A stretch of DNA of 64,000 nt from Flavobacteriaceae bacterium. GTDB taxonomy: Bacteria; Bacteroidota; Bacteroidia; Flavobacteriales; Flavobacteriaceae. Location of the stretch: the NCBI GenBank assembly GCA_018699935.1, contig JABISF010000034.1, positions 31,348 to 95,347 of the forward strand. The letters are read 5' to 3'. Made by a program: the position numbers and the translations under genes. Every line of letters starts with the position of its first letter. Positions within the stretch are counted from its first letter, which is position 1. Below the pieces are notes generated by a model. That model did not search any database, was not told where the DNA came from, and worked only from the letters and a program-made list of their open reading frames with translations. Positions 54,087 to 62,668 of the stretch are shown piece after piece.

Positions 54087-55217
54087 CTATTTCGTTTCTT
54101 CTTCTTCCTTGTCCTCCCCTATTTTGGTGGATTCGGTTTTATTCCAAACTTTGATGTTATCCGCTTTGGAAAGACCCGAAAGAATTTCAACATTAATTCC
54201 ATCGGAGATTCCAATTTCAATGTCTCTACGCTCAAACTTTTGTTCTTCCAACTGAATTTCGACATAAGGTTTTTCAGTTTTACGATCAAATTGAAGTAAC
54301 GCTTCCGGTATGGCCAACACACTATCCTTTTTTTCTAAAACCAAAGAGGCATTGGCACTATAGCCAGCCCGAATATAGATGGATTGATCTAAAATCACAT
54401 CTGCTTCAATGATGAATTGAACAGCTCCCTGTTCTTCATTTCCTTTAGGAGCTATAAACTTTAATTTTGCTTCAAATTTCTTCTCTTCTAAGGCCCCTAA
54501 CGTAACTTCTAAAGGCATTCCAACCCGGAGTTTGGCTACTTCTGCCTCATCCACTTTTCCTTCAAAAATCATTTTGTTTAGATCTGCAATGGTTGCAATA
54601 CTTGTACCAGCATTGAACGTATTACTCTCAATCACTTGGTCGCCTTCTTCAACCGGAATCTCCAAGACTGTTCCTGCCACCGTGGCCCGTATGTTGGTAT
54701 TGGCTGTGGTGGATCCTCCAGCAGAACCCAAGCGGATGATTTGCAAATCGCTAGTGGCATTGGACACATCCTGTTTGGCTTGAGAAAAGCGCAATTCTGC
54801 GTTTTCAAATTCTTGTTTAGAAATGATCTCTTTGGCAAATAAATCTTTGTTTCGATTGTAATCGATTCGAGCGTTTTCTAAAACAATTTTGGTATTGGCC
54901 AAGCGCCCTTTGGCACTGTTCAAACTCTGTTCGTTGGGCACCACTTTGACTTTGGCCAAAAGATCCCCGTTTTCTACCAAGGCCCCTTCTTCCACATAAA
55001 GTTTTTCAATGATTCCCGAAATTTGAGGCTTAATTTCTACTTCATCCTCTGGAATTACTTTTCCAGTAACCACTGTTTTTCGCTCAATATTGGTAGTGAT
55101 TGGATTTTGAACTTCGTATTCAATCACCGATTTGTTATTGGTTTTGATAAAATAGGCTGCTGCAAACAATACTCCTATGATGAGTAATGCAATGCCGAGG
55201 TACTTAATTATTTTCAT
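54087..55217 (-). CDS. Periplasmic adaptor subunit (HlyD/MacA-like)
   Basis: This 376-aa membrane fusion protein has an N-terminal membrane anchor (about residues 5-25). A split lipoyl domain (VEIKPQISGIIEKLYVEEG and IRATVAGTVLEIPVEEGD) flanks a coiled-coil hairpin (about 90-150), then beta-barrel and membrane-proximal domains. It bridges the ABC permease with the TolC-like channel. The C-terminus is Glu/Lys-rich. Confidence 0.94.
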   Translation of the reverse strand: MKIIKYLGIALLIIGVLFAAAYFIKTNNKSVIEYEVQNPITTNIERKTVVTGKVIPEDEVEIKPQISGIIEKLYVEEGALVENGDLLAKVKVVPNEQSLNSAKGRLANTKIVLENARIDYNRNKDLFAKEIISKQEFENAELRFSQAKQDVSNATSDLQIIRLGSAGGSTTANTNIRATVAGTVLEIPVEEGDQVIESNTFNAGTSIATIADLNKMIFEGKVDEAEVAKLRVGMPLEVTLGALEEKKFEAKLKFIAPKGNEEQGAVQFIIEADVILDQSIYIRAGYSANASLVLEKKDSVLAIPEALLQFDRKTEKPYVEIQLEEQKFERRDIEIGISDGINVEILSGLSKADNIKVWNKTESTKIGEDKEEEETK

Positions 55218-55236
55218 TTTGAATTTGGATATAAAA

Positions 55237-56511
55237 TTATTCTTCTCTTAATGCGTCTATAGGTTTTATGCTCACGGCGCGTTGTGCCGGAATGAGTCCA
55301 ATGAGTGTCCCCAAAAAAACCATAATAAAAAGGGCACTCAAAACAAATGGTATGGGTACGGTGGGATTGGTATAGGGAAAATCAGTCATGTCTTGCGTAA
55401 ACATATTTATCCCAAACAAAACCAAAGCACCAAGGACAATTCCCATAATGCCTGCAATGGTTGTTAAGAAAACCGACTCCAACACAATTTGGTTGCGCAC
55501 TTCGGACGGAGTGGCTCCCAAGGCGCGTCGAACCCCTAATTCTTTGGTGCGTTCCTTGACCGAAATTAACAAGATATTACCGATGCCAATCACTCCAGCG
55601 ATGATGGTGGCGATTCCAACAATTAGAGAGAGTAAGGTCATCCCTTTTGAAAAACCGACAATTTTATTGAAAACTTCTCCTAAGTTAAATCCACCAATGG
55701 CACGCTCATCTTCGGGGGCAACCGTATGTATTTTCTTTAGCGTTTGCTTAATTTCTTTTTCAACGGCTACCACATCCACATCATCAAAGGCAGCTATGGT
55801 AAACCAATCTACATTATTGCCCGTATTGTAAAGCTTTCGGAAAGTGGTAAAGGGAATGAAAATATCGCCATCACTTTCAAAACCACCCCCTGGAACGTAT
55901 TTATGAACCCCGATTACTTGAAAATAAATATTGTCAATGCGAACATATTGCCCCACCGGCTCCTCGTCTTTTTTGAAGAGTTCTTTTTGGGTGCGTTCAC
56001 CAATAACACAAACTTTTCGATTCAGTCGAATGTCTTCATCGTTGATGAAACGACCCTTTTCATAAATTTTTTTGGTGGCAATTTTGGTATAGACCGGATA
56101 ATCTCCATATACATTGTAATTGCTCGACTTGTTATTTCTCGTAACGGTTGGAGCTGCTCCACCAAAAACACCTTTTGCATTTCTGGGGGCGATGTATTGA
56201 ATTTCGGGAACGCGCTGTTTTAATTTTTCAATATCCGTTATTTTTAAATCAATTCTTCTGCCGATTTTAAATCCTTCATAGGGAATACTGGTGCGTTGCG
56301 CCCAAATAAACATGGAATTCATCGCAATATTTTCGAATTGTCTTTCAAAACCATTGTCCAGCCCTTTGGCCGCTCCAGAAAGAGCGATATAGATAAATAT
56401 CCCCCAGAGGACACCAATGACGGTAATGACGGTACGTGTTTTATTTTTGGAGATGGAACCAAAAATTTCCTGCCAAGTGTCTCGGTCAAAAAGTACTTTT
56501 AAACTATTCAT
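55237..56511 (-). CDS. MacB-like ABC transporter permease (second)
   Basis: This 424-aa permease has an N-terminal helix (about residues 25-48), a MacB periplasmic core domain (about 60-260), and three C-terminal FtsX-type helices with VKERTKELGVRRALGATPSEV. The ATPase is encoded separately. The start overlaps the stop of the first permease by 8 bp, and the two permeases are paralogous. They probably form a heterodimer with the shared ATPase. The substrate is unknown. Confidence 0.94.
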   Translation of the reverse strand: MNSLKVLFDRDTWQEIFGSISKNKTRTVITVIGVLWGIFIYIALSGAAKGLDNGFERQFENIAMNSMFIWAQRTSIPYEGFKIGRRIDLKITDIEKLKQRVPEIQYIAPRNAKGVFGGAAPTVTRNNKSSNYNVYGDYPVYTKIATKKIYEKGRFINDEDIRLNRKVCVIGERTQKELFKKDEEPVGQYVRIDNIYFQVIGVHKYVPGGGFESDGDIFIPFTTFRKLYNTGNNVDWFTIAAFDDVDVVAVEKEIKQTLKKIHTVAPEDERAIGGFNLGEVFNKIVGFSKGMTLLSLIVGIATIIAGVIGIGNILLISVKERTKELGVRRALGATPSEVRNQIVLESVFLTTIAGIMGIVLGALVLFGINMFTQDMTDFPYTNPTVPIPFVLSALFIMVFLGTLIGLIPAQRAVSIKPIDALREE

Positions 56512-57733
56512 CGCGGAGGGCTACTATGGGTTTAATACTAGAGGCTCTTTTGGCGGGAATATAGCCCGCGATAGCACCAAAAATGATCAGGATAATGGTA
56601 GCGGCTGTAGCAGTTCCCATATCGATATAGGGGTTTTTGATAAAAAATTCTTCCAACTGCACCCCAATACTTTTAAGAACAAAAACACCAAAAATCAACC
56701 CGAAATAACCGGAAATTGCTGTAATGAAAATCGATTCCTGAAGAATCATTTGAATGACGGATCGGGGCGTAGCCCCCAAAGCTTTTCTGATGCCGAGTTC
56801 TTTTGTTCGCTCTTTGACGACAAAAACCATTATGTTCGAAATCCCAATAATTCCCGCGATAAGCGTTCCTAGGCCTACAAAGCTCACAATCAACTGCAAA
56901 ACAACCGCAAACTGTTGACTTTGTTTGAGATCACTGGTTCGGTTCTGAATATAAATTCCATTGGGATCAGTAGGATCAATATTTTTTTTATCTCTTAAAA
57001 ACTGATTTAACTCTTTTTCAAAAGCCATTGCCCCTGCATAGCCCAACTCTTTTCTGAAAGTCACTACGATTTGTCCCACTTTGTCATTGCTTTTTTCAAG
57101 CTGCTGTCGGGTGGTATAGGGCATGTAGATAAAACGTTCTTCATTATCGCCGCCTTCGTCTTGAAAAACGCCTATGACTTTAAAAGCACTCGTTCCCATT
57201 TCAACATACTTACCGATCGGGTCCTCCGTTCCAAAAAGATCTTTGGCAACCAGTCTTCCGATGACCACATTTTTACGTTTTTCTGTCAAGTCTTTTTCGT
57301 TGAGATAGCGTCCCTTCATAATAATGCTTTTCTCAACAAACTGATTCCCGGGGGCTACCCCTCGGGCTGCATAGCTATTGCTCTCATTTTTATAACTTAC
57401 CTGAGCACTGCGCGTAATTCTTGGGGTGACGTATTCCAAATAAAACGGGAAATCTTTCTTGATGTCTTCAAGATCCTCATTTTCAAACTCAATGATTCTG
57501 TTGGCCTTAAATCCGCGATAGGGCTTGGAAGTTCTTCCAGGATATAGAAAAATGGCATTGCTTGCATCGTCGATAAAAAATTCTTGAAACGTATTTTTAA
57601 GTCCATTTCCCAAGCCAAAAAGAAGCACAAAAATAAAGATCCCTAGGGCAACGGTAAAGCCGGACAAAAAGGTGCGCAGCTTGTTTTTTCGTATGGTTTC
57701 AAAAATTTCACGCCAAGTATCTTTACTAAACAT
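56504..57733 (-). CDS. MacB-like ABC transporter permease (first)
   Basis: This 409-aa paralogue of the following permease has the same layout: an N-terminal helix (TVALGIFIFVLLFGLGNGL), a MacB periplasmic domain and a C-terminal FtsX block with VKERTKELGIRKALGATPRSV. The final residues (ASSIKPIVALRDE) resemble the end of its partner (VSIKPIDALREE). It overlaps the ATPase gene by 8 bp, indicating translational coupling through the operon. Confidence 0.94.
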   Translation of the reverse strand: MFSKDTWREIFETIRKNKLRTFLSGFTVALGIFIFVLLFGLGNGLKNTFQEFFIDDASNAIFLYPGRTSKPYRGFKANRIIEFENEDLEDIKKDFPFYLEYVTPRITRSAQVSYKNESNSYAARGVAPGNQFVEKSIIMKGRYLNEKDLTEKRKNVVIGRLVAKDLFGTEDPIGKYVEMGTSAFKVIGVFQDEGGDNEERFIYMPYTTRQQLEKSNDKVGQIVVTFRKELGYAGAMAFEKELNQFLRDKKNIDPTDPNGIYIQNRTSDLKQSQQFAVVLQLIVSFVGLGTLIAGIIGISNIMVFVVKERTKELGIRKALGATPRSVIQMILQESIFITAISGYFGLIFGVFVLKSIGVQLEEFFIKNPYIDMGTATAATIILIIFGAIAGYIPAKRASSIKPIVALRDE

Positions 57734-58427
57734 GCTTTGAGGCTAAAATTTGATCAATTTTTTCGTCTTTAACGATAACTCCGTCTTTCAGCGTAACCAC
57801 ACGTTTGCACATTTTAGCGATGTCCAACTCGTGAGTAACCACCAATATTGTTTTTCCTTCTTCATTGATTTGCTGGATTAATTCCATCACCTCATAAGAG
57901 GTTTTGGTATCCAAGGCACCCGTGGGTTCGTCTGCCAAAAGCACTTTGGGTTGGGAGGCCATGGCACGCGCAATGGCTACCCGTTGTTTTTGACCACCGG
58001 AAAGCTCACTGGGTAGGTGGGTCGCCCAATCTTTTAATCCTACTTTTTCCAAATAATTGAGAGCGGATTCTTGACGCTCTTTTCTTGAAACTCCTTGATA
58101 ATACAAAGGCAAAGAAACATTTTCAAGAGCTGTTTTGTAATTGATCAGATTGAAGGATTGAAAAACAAAACCCAAAAATTGATTCCGATATTTTGCAGCT
58201 TTGGTTTCATTAAGGTTTTTAATGGGAACATTGTCTAAAATATAATCTCCCTCATCCGCATTGTCCAACATCCCTAAAATATTGAGTAAGGTGGATTTTC
58301 CGGAACCCGAAGAACCCATAATCGCAACCAATTCACCTTCTTCCACATTAAAATTTATCCCTTTCAATACATGAAGGGATGAATTTCCCATTTTATACGA
58401 TTTATGAAGATTCTGAATCTTAATCAT
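57726..58427 (-). CDS. ABC transporter ATP-binding protein (MacB/LolD type)
   Basis: This 233-aa ATPase has Walker A GSSGSGKST, a Q-loop in FVFQSFNLI, signature LSGGQKQRVAIARAM and Walker B LLADEPTGALD. It belongs to the LolD/MacB-type exporter class. It is the first gene of the efflux operon ATPase - permease - permease - adaptor - TolC-like - tsaB. Confidence 0.95.
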   Translation of the reverse strand: MIKIQNLHKSYKMGNSSLHVLKGINFNVEEGELVAIMGSSGSGKSTLLNILGMLDNADEGDYILDNVPIKNLNETKAAKYRNQFLGFVFQSFNLINYKTALENVSLPLYYQGVSRKERQESALNYLEKVGLKDWATHLPSELSGGQKQRVAIARAMASQPKVLLADEPTGALDTKTSYEVMELIQQINEEGKTILVVTHELDIAKMCKRVVTLKDGVIVKDEKIDQILASKHV

Positions 58428-58453
58428 TGGTTAGGCGATATTTATATAGAAGA

Positions 58454-58461
58454 CAAAGATA
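58454..58461 (-). promoter_or_regulatory. Candidate -7 box of the efflux operon
   Basis: On the minus strand TATCTTTG matches TAnnTTTG, 26 bp before the ATPase ATG at 58427. No TTG is found at the proper -33 distance. Confidence 0.45.
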
Positions 58462-58525
58462 GTTTATTAAAAAGGGTACTAGAGTATAGACTGCAAAAAA
58501 ACGGAAAAAGTTACATTAGTGAGGG

Positions 58526-58741
58526 TTATTTTTTTAACATTCGAAACACCTTCCAACCCACAAAGCCCACCAACAAATAGGGCAATGCCATCAAATACAA
58601 GATGCCGTTGTTGATCCCCTTTGCTGTTGCTTGACCTTCTTCTGATTCTAGGACTGCTCTACACATCGAACATTGCGCATAGAAAACATCTACCCACAAA
58701 AATGAAATGACAAAAAACAATAAGACGGTTTTTTTAGACAT
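58526..58741 (-). CDS. Small membrane protein with CSMC motif
   Basis: This 71-aa protein has a signal peptide or first helix (residues about 5-22, ending near FYAQ), a CSMC motif at about residues 24-27 (QCSMCRAVLESEEG), and a second helix (about 48-64). It overlaps the DUF420 stop by 8 bp and so belongs to the oxidase-assembly unit. The cysteine pair faces the periplasm and could bind copper or take part in redox transfer to Sco; this is inferred. Similar proteins are a recurrent neighbour of DUF420 in flavobacteria. Confidence 0.8.
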   Translation of the reverse strand: MSKKTVLLFFVISFLWVDVFYAQCSMCRAVLESEEGQATAKGINNGILYLMALPYLLVGFVGWKVFRMLKK

Positions 58742-59267
58742 AATATGGTGCGATCATCAAATAAACGACAACTCCGGTCACGGCGATGTAGAGCCATATC
58801 GGAAAAGTGTACCGAGCGATTTTTTTATGTTCGGCAAACAAGCGAGAAGCAGCACGAACATAAGTAATCAATACCATGGGGATGATTCCTATGGAAAGAA
58901 AAATATGACTGATCAGAATTACGTAGTAAAAAATTTTGATGGCTCCTGTACCCCCATAAGGCGTTGAATCACTGGTCATGTGATAGGCGACATACATCAC
59001 TAAAAACATAACCGAAAGTCCTATGGCTAACTTCATCAATCGTTCATGGAGTATGATGTTCTTTTTTCGAATGGCAATATATGCGATCATTAAGATCAAG
59101 GCCGTGAAACCGTTAATGGTGGCATAAATCGGTGGGAGCATCCGAAGTGGTTCTACGTTGGGAATCCGAATGCTAAACAATACCGCCACCACGATAGGAA
59201 TTACAACGGAAATAATGATAATCCATTTTTTATACTTCACTTCTTTTGAATCTACTACTTTATTCAT
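58734..59267 (-). CDS. DUF420 domain-containing membrane protein
   Basis: This 177-aa protein has five predicted membrane helices with conserved histidines (AYHMTSDSTPYGG, LISHIFLSIG, FAEHKKIARYTFPIWLYIA). This is the DUF420 pattern of CtaG-like/oxidase-associated membrane proteins. The ATG overlaps the Sco stop (ATGA). A role in cytochrome oxidase assembly is inferred from the family and the neighbours. Confidence 0.92.
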   Translation of the reverse strand: MNKVVDSKEVKYKKWIIIISVVIPIVVAVLFSIRIPNVEPLRMLPPIYATINGFTALILMIAYIAIRKKNIILHERLMKLAIGLSVMFLVMYVAYHMTSDSTPYGGTGAIKIFYYVILISHIFLSIGIIPMVLITYVRAASRLFAEHKKIARYTFPIWLYIAVTGVVVYLMIAPYYV

Positions 59268-59959
59268 TCCTCTAATAATAATTTTATATCCTCAATCAAC
59301 CAATCTACTTCTTGTACTTGTTTGTCCTCTTCATCCAATCCCATGTAATAGACAATGGGATTGTTGAATTGATCCGTTCGGGAGCGGATGAAACCATCCT
59401 TATCGATTAATGCAAAATACCCTTGATGTTCAAAGCCACCTTCAATCTTTGGATTGACTGCAGCAAAGATATTAAAGCCTCGGTTGGCCAGCTCATAAAT
59501 CGAGGTTTTTTCACCCTGTAAAAAATGCCAATGGGGTGAAAAAACACCGTAATCATCGGCATATTCTTTTAATACCGTTGGAGTATCGTGTTCGGGATCA
59601 ATGCTAAAAGAAGCGATTCCAAAATCTTGACGATTTCCATATACCGTTTCAATGCGCTTCATGTTTTTGTTCATAATGGGGCAAATACTGGGGCAACTGG
59701 TAAAGAAAAACTCAGCAACATAAACTTTCCCTTTATAGTCCTCATTGGAAATCAACAAACTGTCTTGATTGATAAAAAGGAAATCGGGTACTTTTTTGGC
59801 TTCGCCATTAATCTTAATATAACTTAAAGGTTGTGCTGAACGCGCTCTATTGTCATGAACCAAATCGTTGTTAGAAATGCGATGAATAATTTTTGGAATA
59901 AAGAAAACTCCGAAAATCAGTAGGATGAGCAACAGACCAAAATATTTTTTTTTAAACAT
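59264..59959 (-). CDS. SCO family protein (copper chaperone for cytochrome oxidase)
   Basis: This 231-aa membrane-anchored thioredoxin-fold protein has one N-terminal helix. The copper ligands are in FFFTSCPSICPIM (CxxxC) and a conserved His in the later SIDPEHDTP/WHFLQGE region. Sco proteins insert copper into the CuA site of subunit II. It lies 3 bp after the stop of the Cys-poor Sco-like gene and overlaps the DUF420 ATG. Confidence 0.95.
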   Translation of the reverse strand: MFKKKYFGLLLILLIFGVFFIPKIIHRISNNDLVHDNRARSAQPLSYIKINGEAKKVPDFLFINQDSLLISNEDYKGKVYVAEFFFTSCPSICPIMNKNMKRIETVYGNRQDFGIASFSIDPEHDTPTVLKEYADDYGVFSPHWHFLQGEKTSIYELANRGFNIFAAVNPKIEGGFEHQGYFALIDKDGFIRSRTDQFNNPIVYYMGLDEEDKQVQEVDWLIEDIKLLLEE

Positions 59960-59962
59960 GAA

Positions 59963-60625
59963 TTATTTTTTACGATCTGTATTATAAATCTTGAGTGCCA
60001 ATCGATACTCCGCTAGAATAACTTTGACATCGTCTATCATTTTCTTGTTGATCTCCGCTACCGAACGTGCATCAAAACCATAAAGCGTTCCTTGGTCTTC
60101 ATCATCGTTTCTGCCGCGTAGTTTGCCTTCTTTGTCAATAATAAAAACATAGGGAGAAGCCCCTTTGGTATCGAGTGTTAAAGGAGTTTTTAAACTGGCA
60201 AAATGATTTTGAATAGTCGAGGATTGCGAAGTCAAGAAATTCCATTTGGACAAGTCTATTCCAGTGCCCTCCTGTAAGGCGTTTTTTAACGCCGCCACTT
60301 GGTCTTCAATGCCTTGCTCTACTAATACCACAAATTGAAAATCTTCAAATTCGGCAAAACGTTTGTATATTTTTTCGTTGAGATTAAAAGCTTCGGCTTG
60401 TTTGAGCGAAAGATCATTGCCCCAATAACAAAGGATGGTAATATGATCCTCGAGTTGAATGTTTTTGTTTTCGATACTTGTGAAACCCGCCAAGGATTGA
60501 ACACCCACGGTCAAAACGGGAAGCTTTGCGAAATTATTTACCCCTGAGGCAAAGAATAAATAGACCACCAAAGGAAAGATGAACAAAAGACTTAATACAA
60601 TTTTTTTCTGGATCGAAGATTTCAT
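59963..60625 (-). CDS. Membrane-anchored thioredoxin-like protein lacking the CxxxC pair
   Basis: This 220-aa protein has an N-terminal helix (about residues 9-27) and a thioredoxin/Sco-like body, recognised by HITILCYWGND near strand 1 and SPYVFIIDKEGKLRGR near the cis-Pro strand. Where Sco has CxxxC, this protein has one Cys followed by YWGND. It may be a structural or regulatory partner of Sco, or a redundant remnant. It is the first gene after the terminator following oxidase subunit IV and is immediately upstream of the sco gene. Confidence 0.75.
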   Translation of the reverse strand: MKSSIQKKIVLSLLFIFPLVVYLFFASGVNNFAKLPVLTVGVQSLAGFTSIENKNIQLEDHITILCYWGNDLSLKQAEAFNLNEKIYKRFAEFEDFQFVVLVEQGIEDQVAALKNALQEGTGIDLSKWNFLTSQSSTIQNHFASLKTPLTLDTKGASPYVFIIDKEGKLRGRNDDEDQGTLYGFDARSVAEINKKMIDDVKVILAEYRLALKIYNTDRKK

Positions 60626-60633
60626 AACAAAAA

Positions 60634-60655
60634 AAAGCAGTTGTAAAACTGCTTT
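60634..60655 (-). terminator. Intrinsic terminator after cytochrome oxidase subunit IV
   Basis: AAAGCAGTT (60634-60642) pairs with AACTGCTTT (60647-60655) around a 4-base loop, followed on the minus strand by eight Ts. It separates the ctaB-subunit III-subunit III-subunit IV unit from the Sco/DUF420 genes, which must rely on readthrough or their own promoter. Confidence 0.85.
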
Positions 60656-60669
60656 ATTATTTTAAGAAT

Positions 60670-61053
60670 TTAAAAATTCCAACTCACAATTCCGTTCCTC
60701 ATGACCTCGAAAATATAGTCGGCTTCGAGGATTAAAATAAAAGCAAGATAAGGAATAAGAATAATCAGCGGAAGGACAATGGCATTTTTGAGCCCTGAAC
60801 GTTCATCCCGTATGTGCATAAAATCCCATGCAATATAATATGCTTTGACGATGGTCAACAAGATGAAAATCCAGTTGAGTAATTTCATACTTAAAAAATC
60901 TTGTAATAAAAATTCCGGACGAATAATCCCCAGGGCTACTTCAAAAGTAGTTACAATCGATAGGAAAATTAAGACCCCCCAAATTTTTTGAACATTAGAC
61001 TTAAACTTTAATAAGCCTCTAAAAATTTCTAATTTATGTGCGTCTGCTGCCAT
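60670..61053 (-). CDS. Cytochrome c oxidase subunit IV-like membrane protein
   Basis: This 127-aa protein has three predicted helices (about residues 25-42, 55-75 and 90-112) and a DFMHIRDE segment typical of caa3-type prokaryotic subunit IV. It probably stabilises the oxidase. It lies 19 bp after the large subunit III gene and is the end of the unit before a strong terminator. Confidence 0.9.
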   Translation of the reverse strand: MAADAHKLEIFRGLLKFKSNVQKIWGVLIFLSIVTTFEVALGIIRPEFLLQDFLSMKLLNWIFILLTIVKAYYIAWDFMHIRDERSGLKNAIVLPLIILIPYLAFILILEADYIFEVMRNGIVSWNF

Positions 61054-61072
61054 GTTTTATTTCTTAATAAGT

Positions 61073-62053
61073 TTATACGAGATAGAAAAAGGTGAATACA
61101 AAGACCCAAACCAAATCTACAAAGTGCCAGTACAATCCAACTTTTTCAACCATTTCATAGTGACCTCTGCGTTCGTAGGTGCCTAAAATGACATTAAAAA
61201 AGATGATGACATTGATGACGACTCCTGAAAAAACGTGAAATCCGTGAAATCCGGTGATAAAGAAGAAAAAGTCTGCAAACAATCGGTTACCGTATTCATT
61301 ACGTATCAAATTTGCCCCTTCCACTACTAATTGTGCTTCTTCAATTTTCTCTAAAGAAGCAGCGCGAGACAAATCGATCTTTTGATCATTTTCATTCAGC
61401 TGTTGGGTACGTATTACTAGATTTGGATTGGCTTCAAAGCCCGCTTTTACTTCTGCTAATGTAACGGTAGTCAACGCCTTTTCGTCTTGATACCAAATTC
61501 CATTGCTGGATTGGTGGGTTGTTCTTTCGGAGGCTATGGAAGTTGCAAAATCACGGATAGAAGCTCTCTTGCCTGTTTGTGCATCCACAAATTGAAGGAT
61601 TTGACCGCCTTTGGTTTCAACCGCTCCGTATTCTCCTCTGATGAAATTGGACCATTCCCATGCTTGAGACCCAACGAAAATGGCTCCACCAATGATGGTC
61701 AACAACATATAAAAAGTTACTTTGGCTTTTTGCATGTGATGTCCTGCATCTACAGCCAACACCATGGTTACCGAGGAAAAAATCAAAATAAATGTCATCA
61801 ACGCCACATAATACATGGGAGCATCTACACCGTGTAAAAATGGAAAGTGGGTAAAAACCTGATCCGCAATAGGCCAAGAATCGATGAACTTAAACCTTGA
61901 AAATCCGTAGGAAACTAAAAAGGCAGAAAAAGTGAGCGCATCCGATACGATAAAAAACCACATCATCATTTTGCCATAACTGGCATTGAGAGGTTTATTA
62001 CCGCCTCCCCATACTTGGGTTTCGTCAGCAGCAGAATGGGTAGTTACTTCCAT
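61073..62053 (-). CDS. Cytochrome c oxidase subunit III with large internal insertion
   Basis: This 326-aa heme-copper oxidase subunit III has membrane helices at about residues 28-50, 82-102, 113-131, 259-288 and 305-325. The family motif ITGFHGFHVFSG is at about 266-277. Between helices three and four a roughly 115-residue soluble insert (about 141-258) is present, rich in Glu and Asn. Similar inserted subunit III proteins occur in Bacteroidota. It is paired with a short subunit III gene upstream. Confidence 0.93.
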   Translation of the reverse strand: MEVTTHSAADETQVWGGGNKPLNASYGKMMMWFFIVSDALTFSAFLVSYGFSRFKFIDSWPIADQVFTHFPFLHGVDAPMYYVALMTFILIFSSVTMVLAVDAGHHMQKAKVTFYMLLTIIGGAIFVGSQAWEWSNFIRGEYGAVETKGGQILQFVDAQTGKRASIRDFATSIASERTTHQSSNGIWYQDEKALTTVTLAEVKAGFEANPNLVIRTQQLNENDQKIDLSRAASLEKIEEAQLVVEGANLIRNEYGNRLFADFFFFITGFHGFHVFSGVVINVIIFFNVILGTYERRGHYEMVEKVGLYWHFVDLVWVFVFTFFYLV

Positions 62054-62089
62054 AGTGTCAAATTAAAATCGGTACAAATTTAATTATTT

Positions 62090-62668
62090 TTAACGGTAGA
62101 ACGAAACGAATAAAAATAAATATAACCAAAGAAAATCCAGAAAATGCCAAAAGGTCAACGCCAGCTCAAAGCCAAGGGTGTTTTCGGGCTTGAATTTGTT
62201 TTTCCAAGTGTTATAAAAAACCCAAGAAACTGAACAAATTCCTGCAACCAAGTGCAATAAATGGAGCAAGACCAGCACATACAAAAAAGAAGTGGTGATG
62301 GAGCTTTGCGCTCCCGTGAAATAATAACCCTGGTCAATGATGGCTTGAAATCCTTGAAACTGAAAATAAATAAATAGTAGCGCCAAGGCAAAAGTTGCCC
62401 CTAAAAGGCCTAAACTGCGCGTCTTATTTTGTTGCTTTAGGCTTTTAAAGGATAGAAAAAAGGTTGCACTGCTGAGCAACATGAGCAGGGTACTGATGGT
62501 GAATGCCGTTGGCAATTCAATTTGTTGAATCCAGTCCGTTCGTGAACTACTTACCACATAGGCACTGGTGAGTCCCGCAAAGGTCATGCTCATGCTGATC
62601 ATGCCAAACCAAAGCATCATTTTTTTTGCGCGTTGGTGTTTTGCTGCTAAAGAATTATCTGTGTTCAT
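62090..62668 (-). CDS. Cytochrome c oxidase subunit III (short paralogue)
   Basis: This 192-aa protein has five predicted membrane helices, with MMLWFGMISMSMTFAGLTSAY at the start of the core and a C-terminal FWHFLDFLWLYLFLF segment of subunit III. It lacks the insertion of its paralogue. The ATG overlaps the ctaB stop (ATGA), so it is co-translated with heme O synthase. Confidence 0.93.
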   Translation of the reverse strand: MNTDNSLAAKHQRAKKMMLWFGMISMSMTFAGLTSAYVVSSSRTDWIQQIELPTAFTISTLLMLLSSATFFLSFKSLKQQNKTRSLGLLGATFALALLFIYFQFQGFQAIIDQGYYFTGAQSSITTSFLYVLVLLHLLHLVAGICSVSWVFYNTWKNKFKPENTLGFELALTFWHFLDFLWLYLFLFVSFYR

